37,320 nt of DNA from ZC4RG30 sp040508085 (GCA_040508085.1 JBEVNO010000040.1:1-37320); one strand, 5' to 3'; positions 6,536-14,338 are shown, counted from the stretch's first letter. Translations and numbers: made by a program. The notes: a model not told the origin generated them from the sequence alone.

Positions 6536-8401
6536 ATGCCCGATCTGCCCGCCCGCGCCACCCGTCTGCTCCAGGATGTCTTCGGTTACCCGGCCTTTCG
6601 CGGCCACCAGGAAGAGATCGTCACGCATCTGTCGGCCGGTGGCGACGCGCTGGTGCTGATGCCCACCGGCGGTGGCAAATCCCTGTGCTACCAGGTGCCG
6701 GCGCTGCTGCGCGAGGGCATCGGCATCGTGGTGTCGCCGCTCATCGCACTCATGCAGGATCAGGTCGCAGCCCTGCGCGAGGCCGGCGTGCAGGCCGAGT
6801 TCCTGAACTCCACGCTGGCCTGGCCCGAGGTGCAGCGCATCGAGAAGGCCGCCCGCGCCGGCCAGATCGATCTCCTCTACATGGCACCGGAGCGCCTCGT
6901 CACCGACAAGGGCCTGGCGCTGCTCGATGAGCTGCGCATCTCGCTGTTCGCCATCGACGAGGCGCATTGCATTTCCCAGTGGGGGCACGATTTCCGGCAG
7001 GAATACCTGCGGCTGGCGGTGCTCGCCGAGCGCTACCCGCAGGTGCCGCGCATCGCGCTCACCGCCACCGCCGACATGGCCACCCGCCGCGAAATCATCG
7101 AGCGCCTGCAGCTGGGCAATGCGCGCGTGTTCCTGCAGAGCTTCGATCGCCCCAATATCCGCTACCGCATCACGGAGAAGGATTCCCCGCGCAGGCAGCT
7201 GCTGCGCTACGTGCGCGAAGAGCATCCGGGGGAGGCCGGCATCGTCTACTGCCTGTCGCGCAAATCAGTGGAAGAAACCGCGCAGATGCTGGTGGATAAC
7301 GGCGTGGATGCGCTGGCCTACCACGCCGGCTTCACCGCAGCCGAGCGCGAAGAGCGGCAGGATCGCTTCATCGAGGAGGATGGCGTGGTGATGGTCGCGA
7401 CCATTGCCTTCGGCATGGGCATCGACAAGCCGGACGTGCGCTTCGTGGCGCACCTTGATCTGCCCAAGAGCGTGGAGGGCTATTACCAGGAGACCGGCCG
7501 CGCCGGGCGCGATGGCCTGCCGGCCGAGGCCTGGATGGTCTATGGCCTGGCAGATGTGGTGCAGCAGCGCCGGCTCATCGAGCAGTCCGAGGCCGGCGAG
7601 GTCTTCAAGCGGGCGCAGGCCGCCAAGCTCGATGCCATGCTGGGCCTGTGCGAGGCCACGCGCTGCCGCCGGCAATACCTGCTCGAATATTTCAGCGAGC
7701 ATGTCGAGCCCTGCGGCAACTGCGACAACTGCCTCAACCCGCCGGCGCAGTTCGACGGCACCGAGGCGGCGCAGAAGCTGTTGTCCTGCATCTATCGTTG
7801 CGAACGCGCCAGCGGCTTCGGCTTCGGCGCGCAGCACGTCATCGATGTGCTGCGCGGCCAGCGTACCGAGAAGGTGCAGCAACGCGGCCACGATTCCCTC
7901 ACCACCTTCGGCATCGGCGCCGGCATGGATGAAGCCCAGTGGCGCGCAGTGCTGCGGCAGCTGGTCACGCTGAACCTCGTCGCCGTGGACCACGAGAACT
8001 TCAACGTACTGCGGCTCACCGAGGCCAGCCGTGACGTGCTCAAGGGCACGCGCCGGCTTACGCTGCGGCGGGATGCAGCGCCAAGGGCCACTGGCGCGGG
8101 CCGGCGTACCCGCCGCACCAGCAACGCATCCGCGGCGTCGATGCCCGCCACACCCCTGGAGGAAGCGGTGTTCCAGGCGCTGCGCGAGTGGCGCAAAGGC
8201 GTGGCGCATGAGCACGATGTGCCGGCCTATACGGTGCTGCACGACGCCAGCCTGCGCGAGATCGCGCACCGGCTGCCCGAATCCCGCGGCGATCTCGCCG
8301 GCGTGCCGGGCATCGGCGCCGTCAAGCTGGAGCGCTACGGCGCCGCCATTGTCGAGGCCGTCAGCGCGGCGCGCGGCGCAGTGATGGCAGCGGTAAGCTG
8401 A
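6536..8401 (+). CDS. recQ: ATP-dependent DNA helicase RecQ
   Basis: 621 residues, the usual length for full bacterial RecQ. Q-motif region F-R-G-H-Q-E-E; Walker A M-P-T-G-G-G-K-S (GGGKS at 45-49); DEAH box at 141-144 followed by the aromatic-rich loop C-I-S-Q-W-G-H-D-F-R; motif VI Q-E-T-G-R-A-G-R-D-G at about 319-328. Zinc site is Cys377, Cys393, Cys396, Cys399, then the winged-helix RQC domain, a basic linker (about 515-530) and an HRDC domain at about 535-610 (L-R-E-W-R, V-P-A-Y-T-V-L-H-D, L-A-G-V-P-G-I-G). Unwinds DNA 3'-5' in RecF-type recombination and fork repair. Start ATG 6536 has little Shine-Dalgarno; TATGGT at 6501-6506 is a possible -10. Shares a divergent region with the exonuclease gene. 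Confidence 0.97.
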   Translation: MPDLPARATRLLQDVFGYPAFRGHQEEIVTHLSAGGDALVLMPTGGGKSLCYQVPALLREGIGIVVSPLIALMQDQVAALREAGVQAEFLNSTLAWPEVQRIEKAARAGQIDLLYMAPERLVTDKGLALLDELRISLFAIDEAHCISQWGHDFRQEYLRLAVLAERYPQVPRIALTATADMATRREIIERLQLGNARVFLQSFDRPNIRYRITEKDSPRRQLLRYVREEHPGEAGIVYCLSRKSVEETAQMLVDNGVDALAYHAGFTAAEREERQDRFIEEDGVVMVATIAFGMGIDKPDVRFVAHLDLPKSVEGYYQETGRAGRDGLPAEAWMVYGLADVVQQRRLIEQSEAGEVFKRAQAAKLDAMLGLCEATRCRRQYLLEYFSEHVEPCGNCDNCLNPPAQFDGTEAAQKLLSCIYRCERASGFGFGAQHVIDVLRGQRTEKVQQRGHDSLTTFGIGAGMDEAQWRAVLRQLVTLNLVAVDHENFNVLRLTEASRDVLKGTRRLTLRRDAAPRATGAGRRTRRTSNASAASMPATPLEEAVFQALREWRKGVAHEHDVPAYTVLHDASLREIAHRLPESRGDLAGVPGIGAVKLERYGAAIVEAVSAARGAVMAAVS

Positions 8402-8408
8402 GGCCATG
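8394..8408 (+). promoter_or_regulatory. TAAGCT 6 bases before ATG 8406: leaderless-start candidate
   Basis: TAAGCT at 8394-8399 overlaps the last codons and stop of recQ; exactly six bases separate it from the ATG of the next gene. GAGG is present but only two bases from the ATG, too close for a normal Shine-Dalgarno. Four of six matches to TATAAT; no -35 seen. Weak on its own. Confidence 0.25.
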
Positions 8409-9308
8409 AGCATCCCCGCCGACTGGCTGTCGCTGCACAGCAACGAGCTGACCGTTTCCATCGATCCGCAGGGCGCGCAGCTGTCCGTGCTGCGCGATCA
8501 GCAGGGGCGCGATCTGCTGTGGGATGGCGACGCCGCGTTCTGGAACGGCCGCGCGCCCATCCTGTTCCCCATCGTCGGCGCCCTGCATGACGGCCACTAC
8601 CAATGGCAGGGGCAGCGCTATGCCTTGCCGCGCCATGGCTTCGCGCGCGGCCGCCGCTTCGAAGTGCTGGAGCATGACGACATCTCCGCGCGCCTGCGGC
8701 TGTGTGCCGATCCGCAGACGCTGGTGGCTTATCCATTCCGCTTCGAGCTGGAAGTCTCGTTCCGCCTCGCCCAGGGCCGGCTCAGCGTCAGCGCCAGCGT
8801 GCACAACCCGGGCGACGCGCCACTGCCAGCCAGCCTCGGCTTCCATCCCGCGCTGCGCTGGCCGCTGCCCGGCGCCGCCGCGCGCGATGCGCACTATCTG
8901 GAATTCGAGCAGGACGAGCCGGCGCCAATCCGTCGGCTCGACCAGGCCGGCCTGCTCAGCGGCACGCCGCAGGCCACGCCGGTGGAGGGCCGTCGCCTGG
9001 CACTGCACGACGGGCTGTTTGCCGAAGATGTGATCATCTTCGACCAGCTGGCCAGCCGCGCCCTCAGCTACGGGTCCGCCGCCGGTCCGCGGCTGCGCAT
9101 GGAGTTCCCTGACGCCACGCATCTCGGGCTGTGGACGAAGCCCGGCGCCGGCTTCCTGTGCATCGAGCCCTGGCGCGGCGTGGCCGATCCGCAGGGCTTC
9201 AGCGGCACCTTCGACACCAAGCCTGGCGTGTTCCATGTGCCGCCCGGCGGCCGCTCCGCGCTCACCATGCACCTGACGCTGCAGCCCGGCGCCTCGCCAC
9301 TGGCGTAG
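8406..9308 (+). CDS. Aldose 1-epimerase family protein (LacX-like)
   Basis: 300 residues, soluble, starting four bases after the recQ stop. The opening L-x-S-N-E-L-T-V-S-I-D-P-Q-G-A-Q-L-S-V-L, D-L-L-W-D-G-D-A-A-F-W-N-G-R-A-P-I-L-F-P-I-V-G and the L-P-R-H-G-F-A-R stretch are typical of the galactose-mutarotase-like beta-sandwich of the LacX/YihR-type branch. Putative catalytic residues are the His of H-G-F-A-R (about residue 78), the His of G-F-H-P-A-L-R-W-P-L (about 156) and the Glu of C-I-E-P-W (about 256). It probably interconverts sugar anomers; the sugar is unknown. Tight spacing implies co-transcription with recQ, although the functions look unrelated; it may also have its own start at 8394. 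Confidence 0.88.
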   Translation: MSIPADWLSLHSNELTVSIDPQGAQLSVLRDQQGRDLLWDGDAAFWNGRAPILFPIVGALHDGHYQWQGQRYALPRHGFARGRRFEVLEHDDISARLRLCADPQTLVAYPFRFELEVSFRLAQGRLSVSASVHNPGDAPLPASLGFHPALRWPLPGAAARDAHYLEFEQDEPAPIRRLDQAGLLSGTPQATPVEGRRLALHDGLFAEDVIIFDQLASRALSYGSAAGPRLRMEFPDATHLGLWTKPGAGFLCIEPWRGVADPQGFSGTFDTKPGVFHVPPGGRSALTMHLTLQPGASPLA

Positions 9309-9323
9309 CAGGTCGGTTGGTTT

Positions 9324-9338
9324 TAATCTGCGCGCATG
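9324..9338 (+). promoter_or_regulatory. TAATCT 6 bases before ATG 9336: leaderless-start candidate
   Basis: TAATCT at 9324-9329 in a T-rich patch (GGTTTTAATCT) in otherwise GC-rich DNA, with a six-base gap to the ATG at 9336 and no Shine-Dalgarno sequence. Five of six matches to TATAAT if T at position 5 is not required, otherwise four. Confidence 0.35.
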
Positions 9339-9536
9339 ATGAAGCTGCTCCTCTGGCTGCTGCTGCTGGTGTTCTGCTGGCCACTGGCCATCCTCGCGCT
9401 GCTGCTGTGGCCCATCGTGTGGTTGATCAGCCTGCCGTTCCGGCTGCTGGGCATGGCATTCGAAGGCGTCTTCGAACTGCTGCGTGCGCTGCTGCTGCTG
9501 CCGGCCCGGCTGCTGGGTGCCAGGCCACCAGGCTGA
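9336..9536 (+). CDS. Small hydrophobic membrane protein, 66 aa
   Basis: Begins MMKLLLWLLLLVFCWPLAIL and continues as alternating leucine-rich hydrophobic stretches with Pro/Trp breaks (L-L-L-W-P-I-V-W-L-I-S-L-P-F-R), then an amphipathic helix (G-M-A-F-E-G-V-F-E-L-L-R-A-L-L-L-L-P) and a basic tail. One long or two short membrane spans are likely. No family recognised; similar tiny Leu/Trp-rich proteins occur in Xanthomonadales-type genomes. It lies 27 bases after the epimerase gene with a T-rich promoter-like patch in front, which supports a real gene despite low sequence complexity. Confidence 0.6.
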   Translation: MMKLLLWLLLLVFCWPLAILALLLWPIVWLISLPFRLLGMAFEGVFELLRALLLLPARLLGARPPG

Positions 9537-9587
9537 GCACTGCGTCCCCGCGTCACTGCTGACGTCGCGGATCCTGGAGAATTCCTG

Positions 9588-11690
9588 ATGATTTGCAACA
9601 AGACTGCCGCGGCTTTCGCCATGGCGGCGCTTGCGCTGCTGTGCGCCTGCCATGGCAGGCGCGTCGTGGACGATGCGGCACTCGCCGACGCGCCCGGTGA
9701 CGCCGCGCAATGGCTCACCGTCGGCCGCGACTATGCCGAGACGCGCTTCAGCCCGCTGCAGCAGATCGATGCCGGCAACGTCGCGCGGCTCGGCCTCGCC
9801 TGGTCGTACGACACGCAATCACTGCGCGGCCTCGAAGCCACCCCGCTGGTGGCCGATGGCGTGATGTATGCCTCCGCCGACTGGAGCAATGTCTTCGCAC
9901 TGGACGCGCGCACCGGCGCGCAATTGTGGCGCTGGGATTCGCATGCGGATCGCATCCGCGGCTACCGGGCCTGCTGCGATGCAGTGAATCGTGGCGTGGC
10001 GCTGTACAAGGGCAAGGTCTATGTCGGCGTGCTGGATGGCCGCTTGGTCGCACTGGATGCCGCCACCGGCACGTTGCAATGGCAGGTGCAGACCACGCCG
10101 GTGGACCAGCCGTACACCATCACCGGCGCGCCGCGCGTGGTCGATGGCAAGGTGATCATCGGCAATGACGGAGCGGAACTCGGCGTGCGTGGCTTCGTGT
10201 CTGCCTATGACGCGGAAACTGGTGCACTGGCCTGGCGCTTCTACACCGTGCCGGGCGACCCCGCGCTGGGCTTCGAGAACGCCACCATGGAGAAGGCGGC
10301 GCAGACCTGGAAGGGTGAGTGGTGGAAGGGCGGTGGCGGCGGCACGGCCTGGGATGCCTTCGCCTATGACCCGCAGGCGAAGCTGCTGTACGTGGGCACT
10401 GGCAATGGCTCTCCGTGGGACCAGCAGCTGCGCAGCCCCGGCGGCGGCGACAATCTCTATCTCTCCTCCATCCTGGCGCTGAACGTCGCCAACGGTGAAC
10501 TGGTGTGGCACTACCAGACCACACCCGGCGACATGTGGGATTACACCGCCGTGCAGCAGATGACGCTGGCCACGCTCCAGATCGGCGGCAAGCAGCGCCG
10601 GGTGCTGATGCAGGCACCCAAGAATGGTTTCTTCTATGTACTGGACCGCCTCACCGGCGAACTGCTCTCGGCCGAGCCCTATGCCAAGGTCACGTGGGCC
10701 AAGGGCGTGGACCTGAAGACGGGCCGGCCCATCGAGACCAGGCAGTCGCGCTACACGGACAAGCTGGTCACGCAGTTCCCGGGCCCCGGCGGCGCCCACA
10801 ACTGGCAGCCCATGTCGTTCAACCCCGGCACCGGGCTGATGTACATCCCCGCAGTCGAGGGCAGCTTCGTGTACGGGCGCGAGCCCGGCTTCGAACGCGT
10901 GCCCGGGTTCTGGAATACCGGCATCGATCTCTACGCGCGTGGCGGCGGCAATGGCATGCAGCCGCTGCCCGAGAACGAGTACGAGAAAGGCACCGGCCCC
11001 GAAGTGGGCGTCTCGTCATCACTGCTGGCCTGGGATCCGGTAGCGGGCAAGCCGCGCTGGCGCGTGCGCCATGTGGGCGCCACCGGCGGCGGCACGCTGA
11101 CCACCGCGGGCAACCTGGTGTTCCAGGGCCTGAGCGATGGCCGGCTCATTGCCTACTCGGCCAACCTGGGCGAGAAGCTGTGGGAAGCGCAGCTCGGCAA
11201 CGGCGTCATGGCCGCACCGGCCACCTGGTCGCTGGATGGCAAGCAGTATGTGTCGGTGCTGGTGGGCTGGGGCGGGGCCACCGGGCTGTATGCCGGCAAC
11301 CCCACGGCGCAGTACAAGGCCCCCGGCCGGTTGTTCACCTTTGTGCTGGACGGCAAGGCCGAGCTCAAGCCGGTGCGCGGCATCGAGAAGAACCCGCTCA
11401 CGCCCGTTGCCTTCACCGCCAGTGCCGGCCAGGTCGCGGCCGGTGCTGCCACGTTCAGCCGCCGCTGCTCCATGTGCCACGGCGTGGCGGCGGTGTCAGG
11501 CGGCGCCATCGCGGACTTGCGCTATGCATTGCCGGCCACCTACGACAACTTCAGCCAGATCGTGCATGGCGGCGCCTACCAGGCGTTGGGGATGCCGAAG
11601 TTCGATTTCCTGAGCGAGGCGCAGGTAGCGGAGGTGAAGGGCTACCTGTTGTCGCGCCGACTGGAGTTGATGAGTCCCCAAAATAAGTGA
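9588..11690 (+). CDS. PQQ-dependent alcohol dehydrogenase with fused cytochrome c domain
   Basis: 700 residues, the length of type II quinohaemoprotein alcohol dehydrogenases. GGAG lies eight bases before ATG 9588. N-terminus is a signal peptide ending L-L-C-A-C, possibly a lipobox with an unusual Cys at -2. The eight-bladed propeller begins with the Y-A-E-T-R-F-S-P-L motif; the adjacent-cysteine disulfide that caps PQQ is in A-C-C-D-A-V-N-R-G; calcium and catalytic residues are expected at the Glu of G-A-E-L-G-V-R-G and the Asp of P-G-D-M-W-D-Y. C-terminal heme c motif C627-x-x-C630-H631. It oxidises alcohols in the periplasm, passing electrons from PQQ through heme c toward the respiratory chain. 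Substrate unknown. No PQQ biosynthesis gene is in this window. Confidence 0.93.
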   Translation: MICNKTAAAFAMAALALLCACHGRRVVDDAALADAPGDAAQWLTVGRDYAETRFSPLQQIDAGNVARLGLAWSYDTQSLRGLEATPLVADGVMYASADWSNVFALDARTGAQLWRWDSHADRIRGYRACCDAVNRGVALYKGKVYVGVLDGRLVALDAATGTLQWQVQTTPVDQPYTITGAPRVVDGKVIIGNDGAELGVRGFVSAYDAETGALAWRFYTVPGDPALGFENATMEKAAQTWKGEWWKGGGGGTAWDAFAYDPQAKLLYVGTGNGSPWDQQLRSPGGGDNLYLSSILALNVANGELVWHYQTTPGDMWDYTAVQQMTLATLQIGGKQRRVLMQAPKNGFFYVLDRLTGELLSAEPYAKVTWAKGVDLKTGRPIETRQSRYTDKLVTQFPGPGGAHNWQPMSFNPGTGLMYIPAVEGSFVYGREPGFERVPGFWNTGIDLYARGGGNGMQPLPENEYEKGTGPEVGVSSSLLAWDPVAGKPRWRVRHVGATGGGTLTTAGNLVFQGLSDGRLIAYSANLGEKLWEAQLGNGVMAAPATWSLDGKQYVSVLVGWGGATGLYAGNPTAQYKAPGRLFTFVLDGKAELKPVRGIEKNPLTPVAFTASAGQVAAGAATFSRRCSMCHGVAAVSGGAIADLRYALPATYDNFSQIVHGGAYQALGMPKFDFLSEAQVAEVKGYLLSRRLELMSPQNK

Positions 11691-11723
11691 TGCTGCGGTG
11701 CGTCATGTGCCTGCCCTATCAGA

Positions 11724-11749
11724 TGTATGTTACGGAAAGATGACATACA
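11724..11749. promoter_or_regulatory. Inverted repeat TGTATGT-N12-ACATACA
   Basis: Perfect seven-base arms at 11724-11730 and 11743-11749, between the PQQ dehydrogenase and the small exported protein. AT-rich against its surroundings. The right arm overlaps TACAGT (11746-11751), a possible -10 box, so the repeat is placed where a regulator could act. The binding protein is unknown. Confidence 0.45.
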
Positions 11750-11758
11750 GTCGGAGCA

Positions 11759-11783
11759 AGCCCCCGCTTTCGGGCCGGGGGCT
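11759..11783 (+). promoter_or_regulatory. Strong 5'-leader hairpin (8-bp GC stem)
   Basis: AGCCCCCG and CGGGGGCT pair perfectly around a nine-base loop. If TACAGT at 11746-11751 is the -10 box, transcription starts at about 11758, so the hairpin would be the very 5' end of the mRNA, an arrangement that stabilises messages. There is no U-tract, so it is a poor intrinsic terminator for the upstream gene, though that remains an alternative. Confidence 0.4.
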
Positions 11784-11815
11784 GGTCCGGTCTCTAATGG
11801 TTAGGGGGAATCCAC

Positions 11816-12139
11816 ATGAACTCTGTAAAGCACCTGCGCACCACGCTCGCGGTCACCTTGTTCTGCACGTTCGCCGCGCAGAGCGCCCTCGCCTGCAAGA
11901 GCCCGGCCGCGCCGAAATCCATTCCGGACGGGCGGCGTTCCGAGATCCAGACCATGCTGGAATCCAAGCGCCAGGTTGAGACGTATTTCGTGCGTGTCTC
12001 GGATTACATGAGCTGCGAGAACGATGCGCTGAAGCTGCAGGAAGCCAAGGCGCGCCAGCAGGAAGTGCTGAAGCAGTTCAACGCCGAAGTGCGCGCGTAC
12101 AAGATTGCCAACAGCCCGATGGTGGCGGCTCGCCACTGA
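11816..12139 (+). CDS. Small exported protein, 107 aa
   Basis: AGGGGG seven to eight bases before ATG 11816. A Sec signal peptide ends A-A-Q-S-A-L-A, with mature start at C-K-S-P. The mature ~80 residues have two Cys (one at the new N-terminus, one in Y-M-S-C-E-N-D), likely a disulfide, and a long helix rich in Glu/Lys/Gln (L-E-S-K-R-Q-V-E-T-Y-F, L-Q-E-A-K-A-R-Q-Q-E-V-L-K-Q-F-N) that could form a coiled coil. The Cys right after the signal is unlike a lipobox at -3 to -1 (A-L-A-C fits loosely), so a lipoprotein is possible. Function not recognised. Its own promoter region contains an inverted repeat and a leader hairpin. Confidence 0.65.
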   Translation: MNSVKHLRTTLAVTLFCTFAAQSALACKSPAAPKSIPDGRRSEIQTMLESKRQVETYFVRVSDYMSCENDALKLQEAKARQQEVLKQFNAEVRAYKIANSPMVAARH

Positions 12140-12144
12140 GACTG

Positions 12145-12167
12145 GCGCCGCGCCATCAGCGCGGCGC
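12145..12167. terminator. Bidirectional terminator hairpin between convergent genes
   Basis: GCGCCGCGC and GCGCGGCGC form a perfect nine-bp stem with a five-base loop (CATCA) that includes the LysR stop codon. TTT follows on the plus strand. It sits exactly between the ends of the small exported gene and the LysR gene. The short T-run makes termination efficiency uncertain. Confidence 0.55.
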
Positions 12168-13115
12168 TTTCCAGTTCGCCGCGCGCATGAATTCCAGGAA
12201 GGCGCGCAGCTTGCCCGACATCAGCGTGCGGGCCGGGTAGTACAGATAGAACGCTTCCGTGGCAGGCGAGAAGCGTTCCAGCACCGGCACTACGTCGCCT
12301 CTGCGCAGCTCGCTGGCGGCGAACTGCTCGAATACATACGCAAAGCCGCAACCCAGTCGTGCCGCGTTCAGCACCGAACGCATCTCGTCGAATATCAGCG
12401 GCCCCTGTACGTCCACCGTGATGGCCTGCCGCCTGGCGTGGAATGCCCACTCGAAGAAGCGGCCTTTGCCAGCCAGGCGCTGGCGTATGCAGGGGTAACC
12501 GAGCAGATCCTGCGGCGCATCTGGCGCCTGGACCGATGACAGGAACTGCGGCGACGCCACTACCAGCCGACGCTGCACGGGGCCGATCGGAACCGCCACC
12601 ATGTCCCGATTCAGCGCATGCCCCAGCCGGATGCCCGCGTCGAAACCATTGGCAACGATGTCACTGAGGTTGTTGTCCAGCGACACCTCGACGCTGATCT
12701 GCGGATGCCGGGCCAGGAAGGTGGGCAGGTTCGGCTCCATCAGCGATGCATATGCCACATAAGAGCTGTTGATGCGCAGCGCGCCGTAGGGCTGGGTGAA
12801 GGTGCCGCTGACGCTGCTCACCGAATCACGGATCTGCTCCAGCGCGGGGCCGAGCGTGCTCAGCAGCAACGCACCGGATTCACTGAGCGATACGCTGCGC
12901 GTGGTGCGATGGAACAGCCGTATGCCGACCTGGCCCTCCAGTTGCTTGATGGTCTTGGATACGGCGGTGGGCGTGACGCGCAACTCCGCGGCCGCACGCG
13001 AAAAATTCAGGTGCCGCGCCACGCATTCGAAGGTGACCAATGAGGGCAAGTGGAGGGAGCTGATGGCCGGCGCCGGCGCTGTCTTCTTTTTGTGCACCAC
13101 CGGTTCATAGTACAT
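12156..13115 (-). CDS. LysR-family transcriptional regulator
   Basis: 319 residues from ATG 13115; a GTG pair a few codons in is also possible since no Shine-Dalgarno precedes either. The winged helix-turn-helix runs at about residues 24-84: L-V-T-F-E-C-V-A-R-H-L-N-F-S-R-A-A-A-E-L, T-P-T-A-V-S-K-T-I-K-Q-L-E, L-F-H-R-T-T-R. The effector domain has the usual alpha/beta pattern (L-R-I-N-S-S-Y-V-A, V-S-L-D-N-N-L-S-D-I-V-A-N-G-F-D-A-G-I-R-L-G). The GcvA/DsdC-like HTH (T-x-T-A-V-S-K) and the D-A-G-I-R motif place it in the CrgA-type LysR group. It is divergent from the VOC-SDR-SDR cluster across 68 bases, and most likely regulates that cluster and itself. Confidence 0.92.
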   Translation of the reverse strand: MYYEPVVHKKKTAPAPAISSLHLPSLVTFECVARHLNFSRAAAELRVTPTAVSKTIKQLEGQVGIRLFHRTTRSVSLSESGALLLSTLGPALEQIRDSVSSVSGTFTQPYGALRINSSYVAYASLMEPNLPTFLARHPQISVEVSLDNNLSDIVANGFDAGIRLGHALNRDMVAVPIGPVQRRLVVASPQFLSSVQAPDAPQDLLGYPCIRQRLAGKGRFFEWAFHARRQAITVDVQGPLIFDEMRSVLNAARLGCGFAYVFEQFAASELRRGDVVPVLERFSPATEAFYLYYPARTLMSGKLRAFLEFMRAANWKAPR

Positions 13116-13183
13116 CAACCATTCTGACGATTCACGCCACGATCGCGCGCTCCTACTCTTGCGCCACCAACAAGGAGCACGCC

Positions 13184-13645
13184 ATGTCCCTCAGCCAGTT
13201 TCCCGACCGCAACACTGCCAGTCCCTTTGCTTCGATGCAGGGGCACCACGTGGCCGTGCGCGTCCCGGACTTTGCTGCCGCCAAGCAGTGGTACGTGGAG
13301 AAGCTCGACTTCCGCGTCATCCACGAATGGCCTTATGCCGACCAGCACCTGGCCTATATCGCACCGGCCACGGACGACAGTTTCTTCGTCGAGCTGCTGG
13401 GTGATGGCCAGCCGCATCCCGTTCCCAAGCCGGTGTACGAGGATCTCGGCGACAGCCTGCGCCTGGCCGGCTACCACCACTTCTGCCTCAACGTGGCCAG
13501 TATCGACGACACCGTGGCCGAACTGCGCCGGCGTGGCGTCACCATCGTCACCGAGGCCTTCGAGCTGCCCGTCATCAATCGCCGGCTCGCATTCCTCGCG
13601 GATCCTTGGGGCAACCTGATCGAGCTGGCCCAGGTGCTCGGCTGA
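13184..13645 (+). CDS. VOC-superfamily (glyoxalase/dioxygenase-like) protein
   Basis: 153 residues; AAGGAG seven bases before the ATG. Two beta-alpha-beta-beta-beta modules: H-H-V-A-V-R-V-P-D-F-A-A-A-K-Q-W-Y-V-E-K-L-D-F-R-V then Y-I-A-P-A-x-D-D-S-F-F-V-E-L-L-G, and H-H-F-C-L-N-V-A-S-I-D-D-T-V-A-E-L-R-R-R-G-V, then L-A-F-L-A-D-P-W-G-N-L-I-E-L. Metal ligands expected for the family are the His of G-H-H, the Glu of F-V-E-L, the His of Y-H-H-F and the Glu of L-I-E-L, all present. The D-P-x-G-N-x-I-E ending is typical. Reaction unknown (isomerase, dioxygenase or lyase). First gene of a three-gene cluster, overlapping the next by one base. Confidence 0.88.
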   Translation: MSLSQFPDRNTASPFASMQGHHVAVRVPDFAAAKQWYVEKLDFRVIHEWPYADQHLAYIAPATDDSFFVELLGDGQPHPVPKPVYEDLGDSLRLAGYHHFCLNVASIDDTVAELRRRGVTIVTEAFELPVINRRLAFLADPWGNLIELAQVLG

Positions 13646-14310
13646 TGAAGACCTGCCTCGTCATCGGCGCGGGCCCGGGCATCGGCATGGCAACGGCCGA
13701 GCGCTTCGCCGCAGCCGGCTACCACGTCGTGCTGGCGGCACGGAACATCGCGAGATTGCAGCAGGCAGTAGCCTCGCTGCAGTCACGCGGCTACTCCGCA
13801 GCCCCGGCGCAGCTGGATGCTGCCAACCCGCATGCCGTCGCCAGCCTGGTGCGCAGCCTCGGTTCCGGACTCAGGGTGCTGCACTACAACGCCGGCATCC
13901 TGCATTACGACGCCGATGGCAGCCTGCAAGCTCGGCCCATCGAGTCCGAGTCCGTGGATTCGATGATCGCGGACGCGCACATCAATACCGTCAGCGCGAT
14001 GGCGGCCATCCAGGCTGCGCTGCCTGCGCTGGCAGGCCAGCCGGGTGCATCGATACTGCTGACCGGCGGCGGTCTGGGCGTACATCCATCCGCGGACTTC
14101 CTGACGCTGAGCGTCGGCAAGGCCGCGCTGCGCGCCGTGGCGCTGGCTCTGTTCGAGCCACTGCAGCGGCGCGGCGTGCACATCGCCACCGTGACTGTCA
14201 GCCGGCTGGTGAGCCCGGACTCCCCGCAGACGGCCGACATCGCCGCAGCGTTCTGGCTGCTGCATGCCCAGGCGCAGGGCGAATGGACCGTCGAGACGGT
14301 CTACGCCTGA
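13645..14310 (+). CDS. Atypical short-chain dehydrogenase/reductase
   Basis: 221 residues, starting in TGATG overlap with the VOC stop. The nucleotide-binding motif is G-A-G-P-G-I-G at residues 8-14, as in the G-x-G-P-G-I-G variants rather than TGxxxGIG, followed by V-L-A-A-R-N, suggesting NADP preference. N-A-G is kept (Y-N-A-G-I-L). However, the Y-x-x-x-K active site is T-L-S-V-G-K: Lys is present, but the position four before it is Leu, not Tyr, and the catalytic Ser region reads L-L-T-G-G-G. The protein is shorter than classical SDRs (~250 aa), ending soon after the sixth strand. It may be a non-catalytic or differently acting SDR. See findings. Confidence 0.8.
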   Translation: MKTCLVIGAGPGIGMATAERFAAAGYHVVLAARNIARLQQAVASLQSRGYSAAPAQLDAANPHAVASLVRSLGSGLRVLHYNAGILHYDADGSLQARPIESESVDSMIADAHINTVSAMAAIQAALPALAGQPGASILLTGGGLGVHPSADFLTLSVGKAALRAVALALFEPLQRRGVHIATVTVSRLVSPDSPQTADIAAAFWLLHAQAQGEWTVETVYA

Positions 14311-14338
14311 ACTTCATTCCGACTCAAGGACATCTTCC

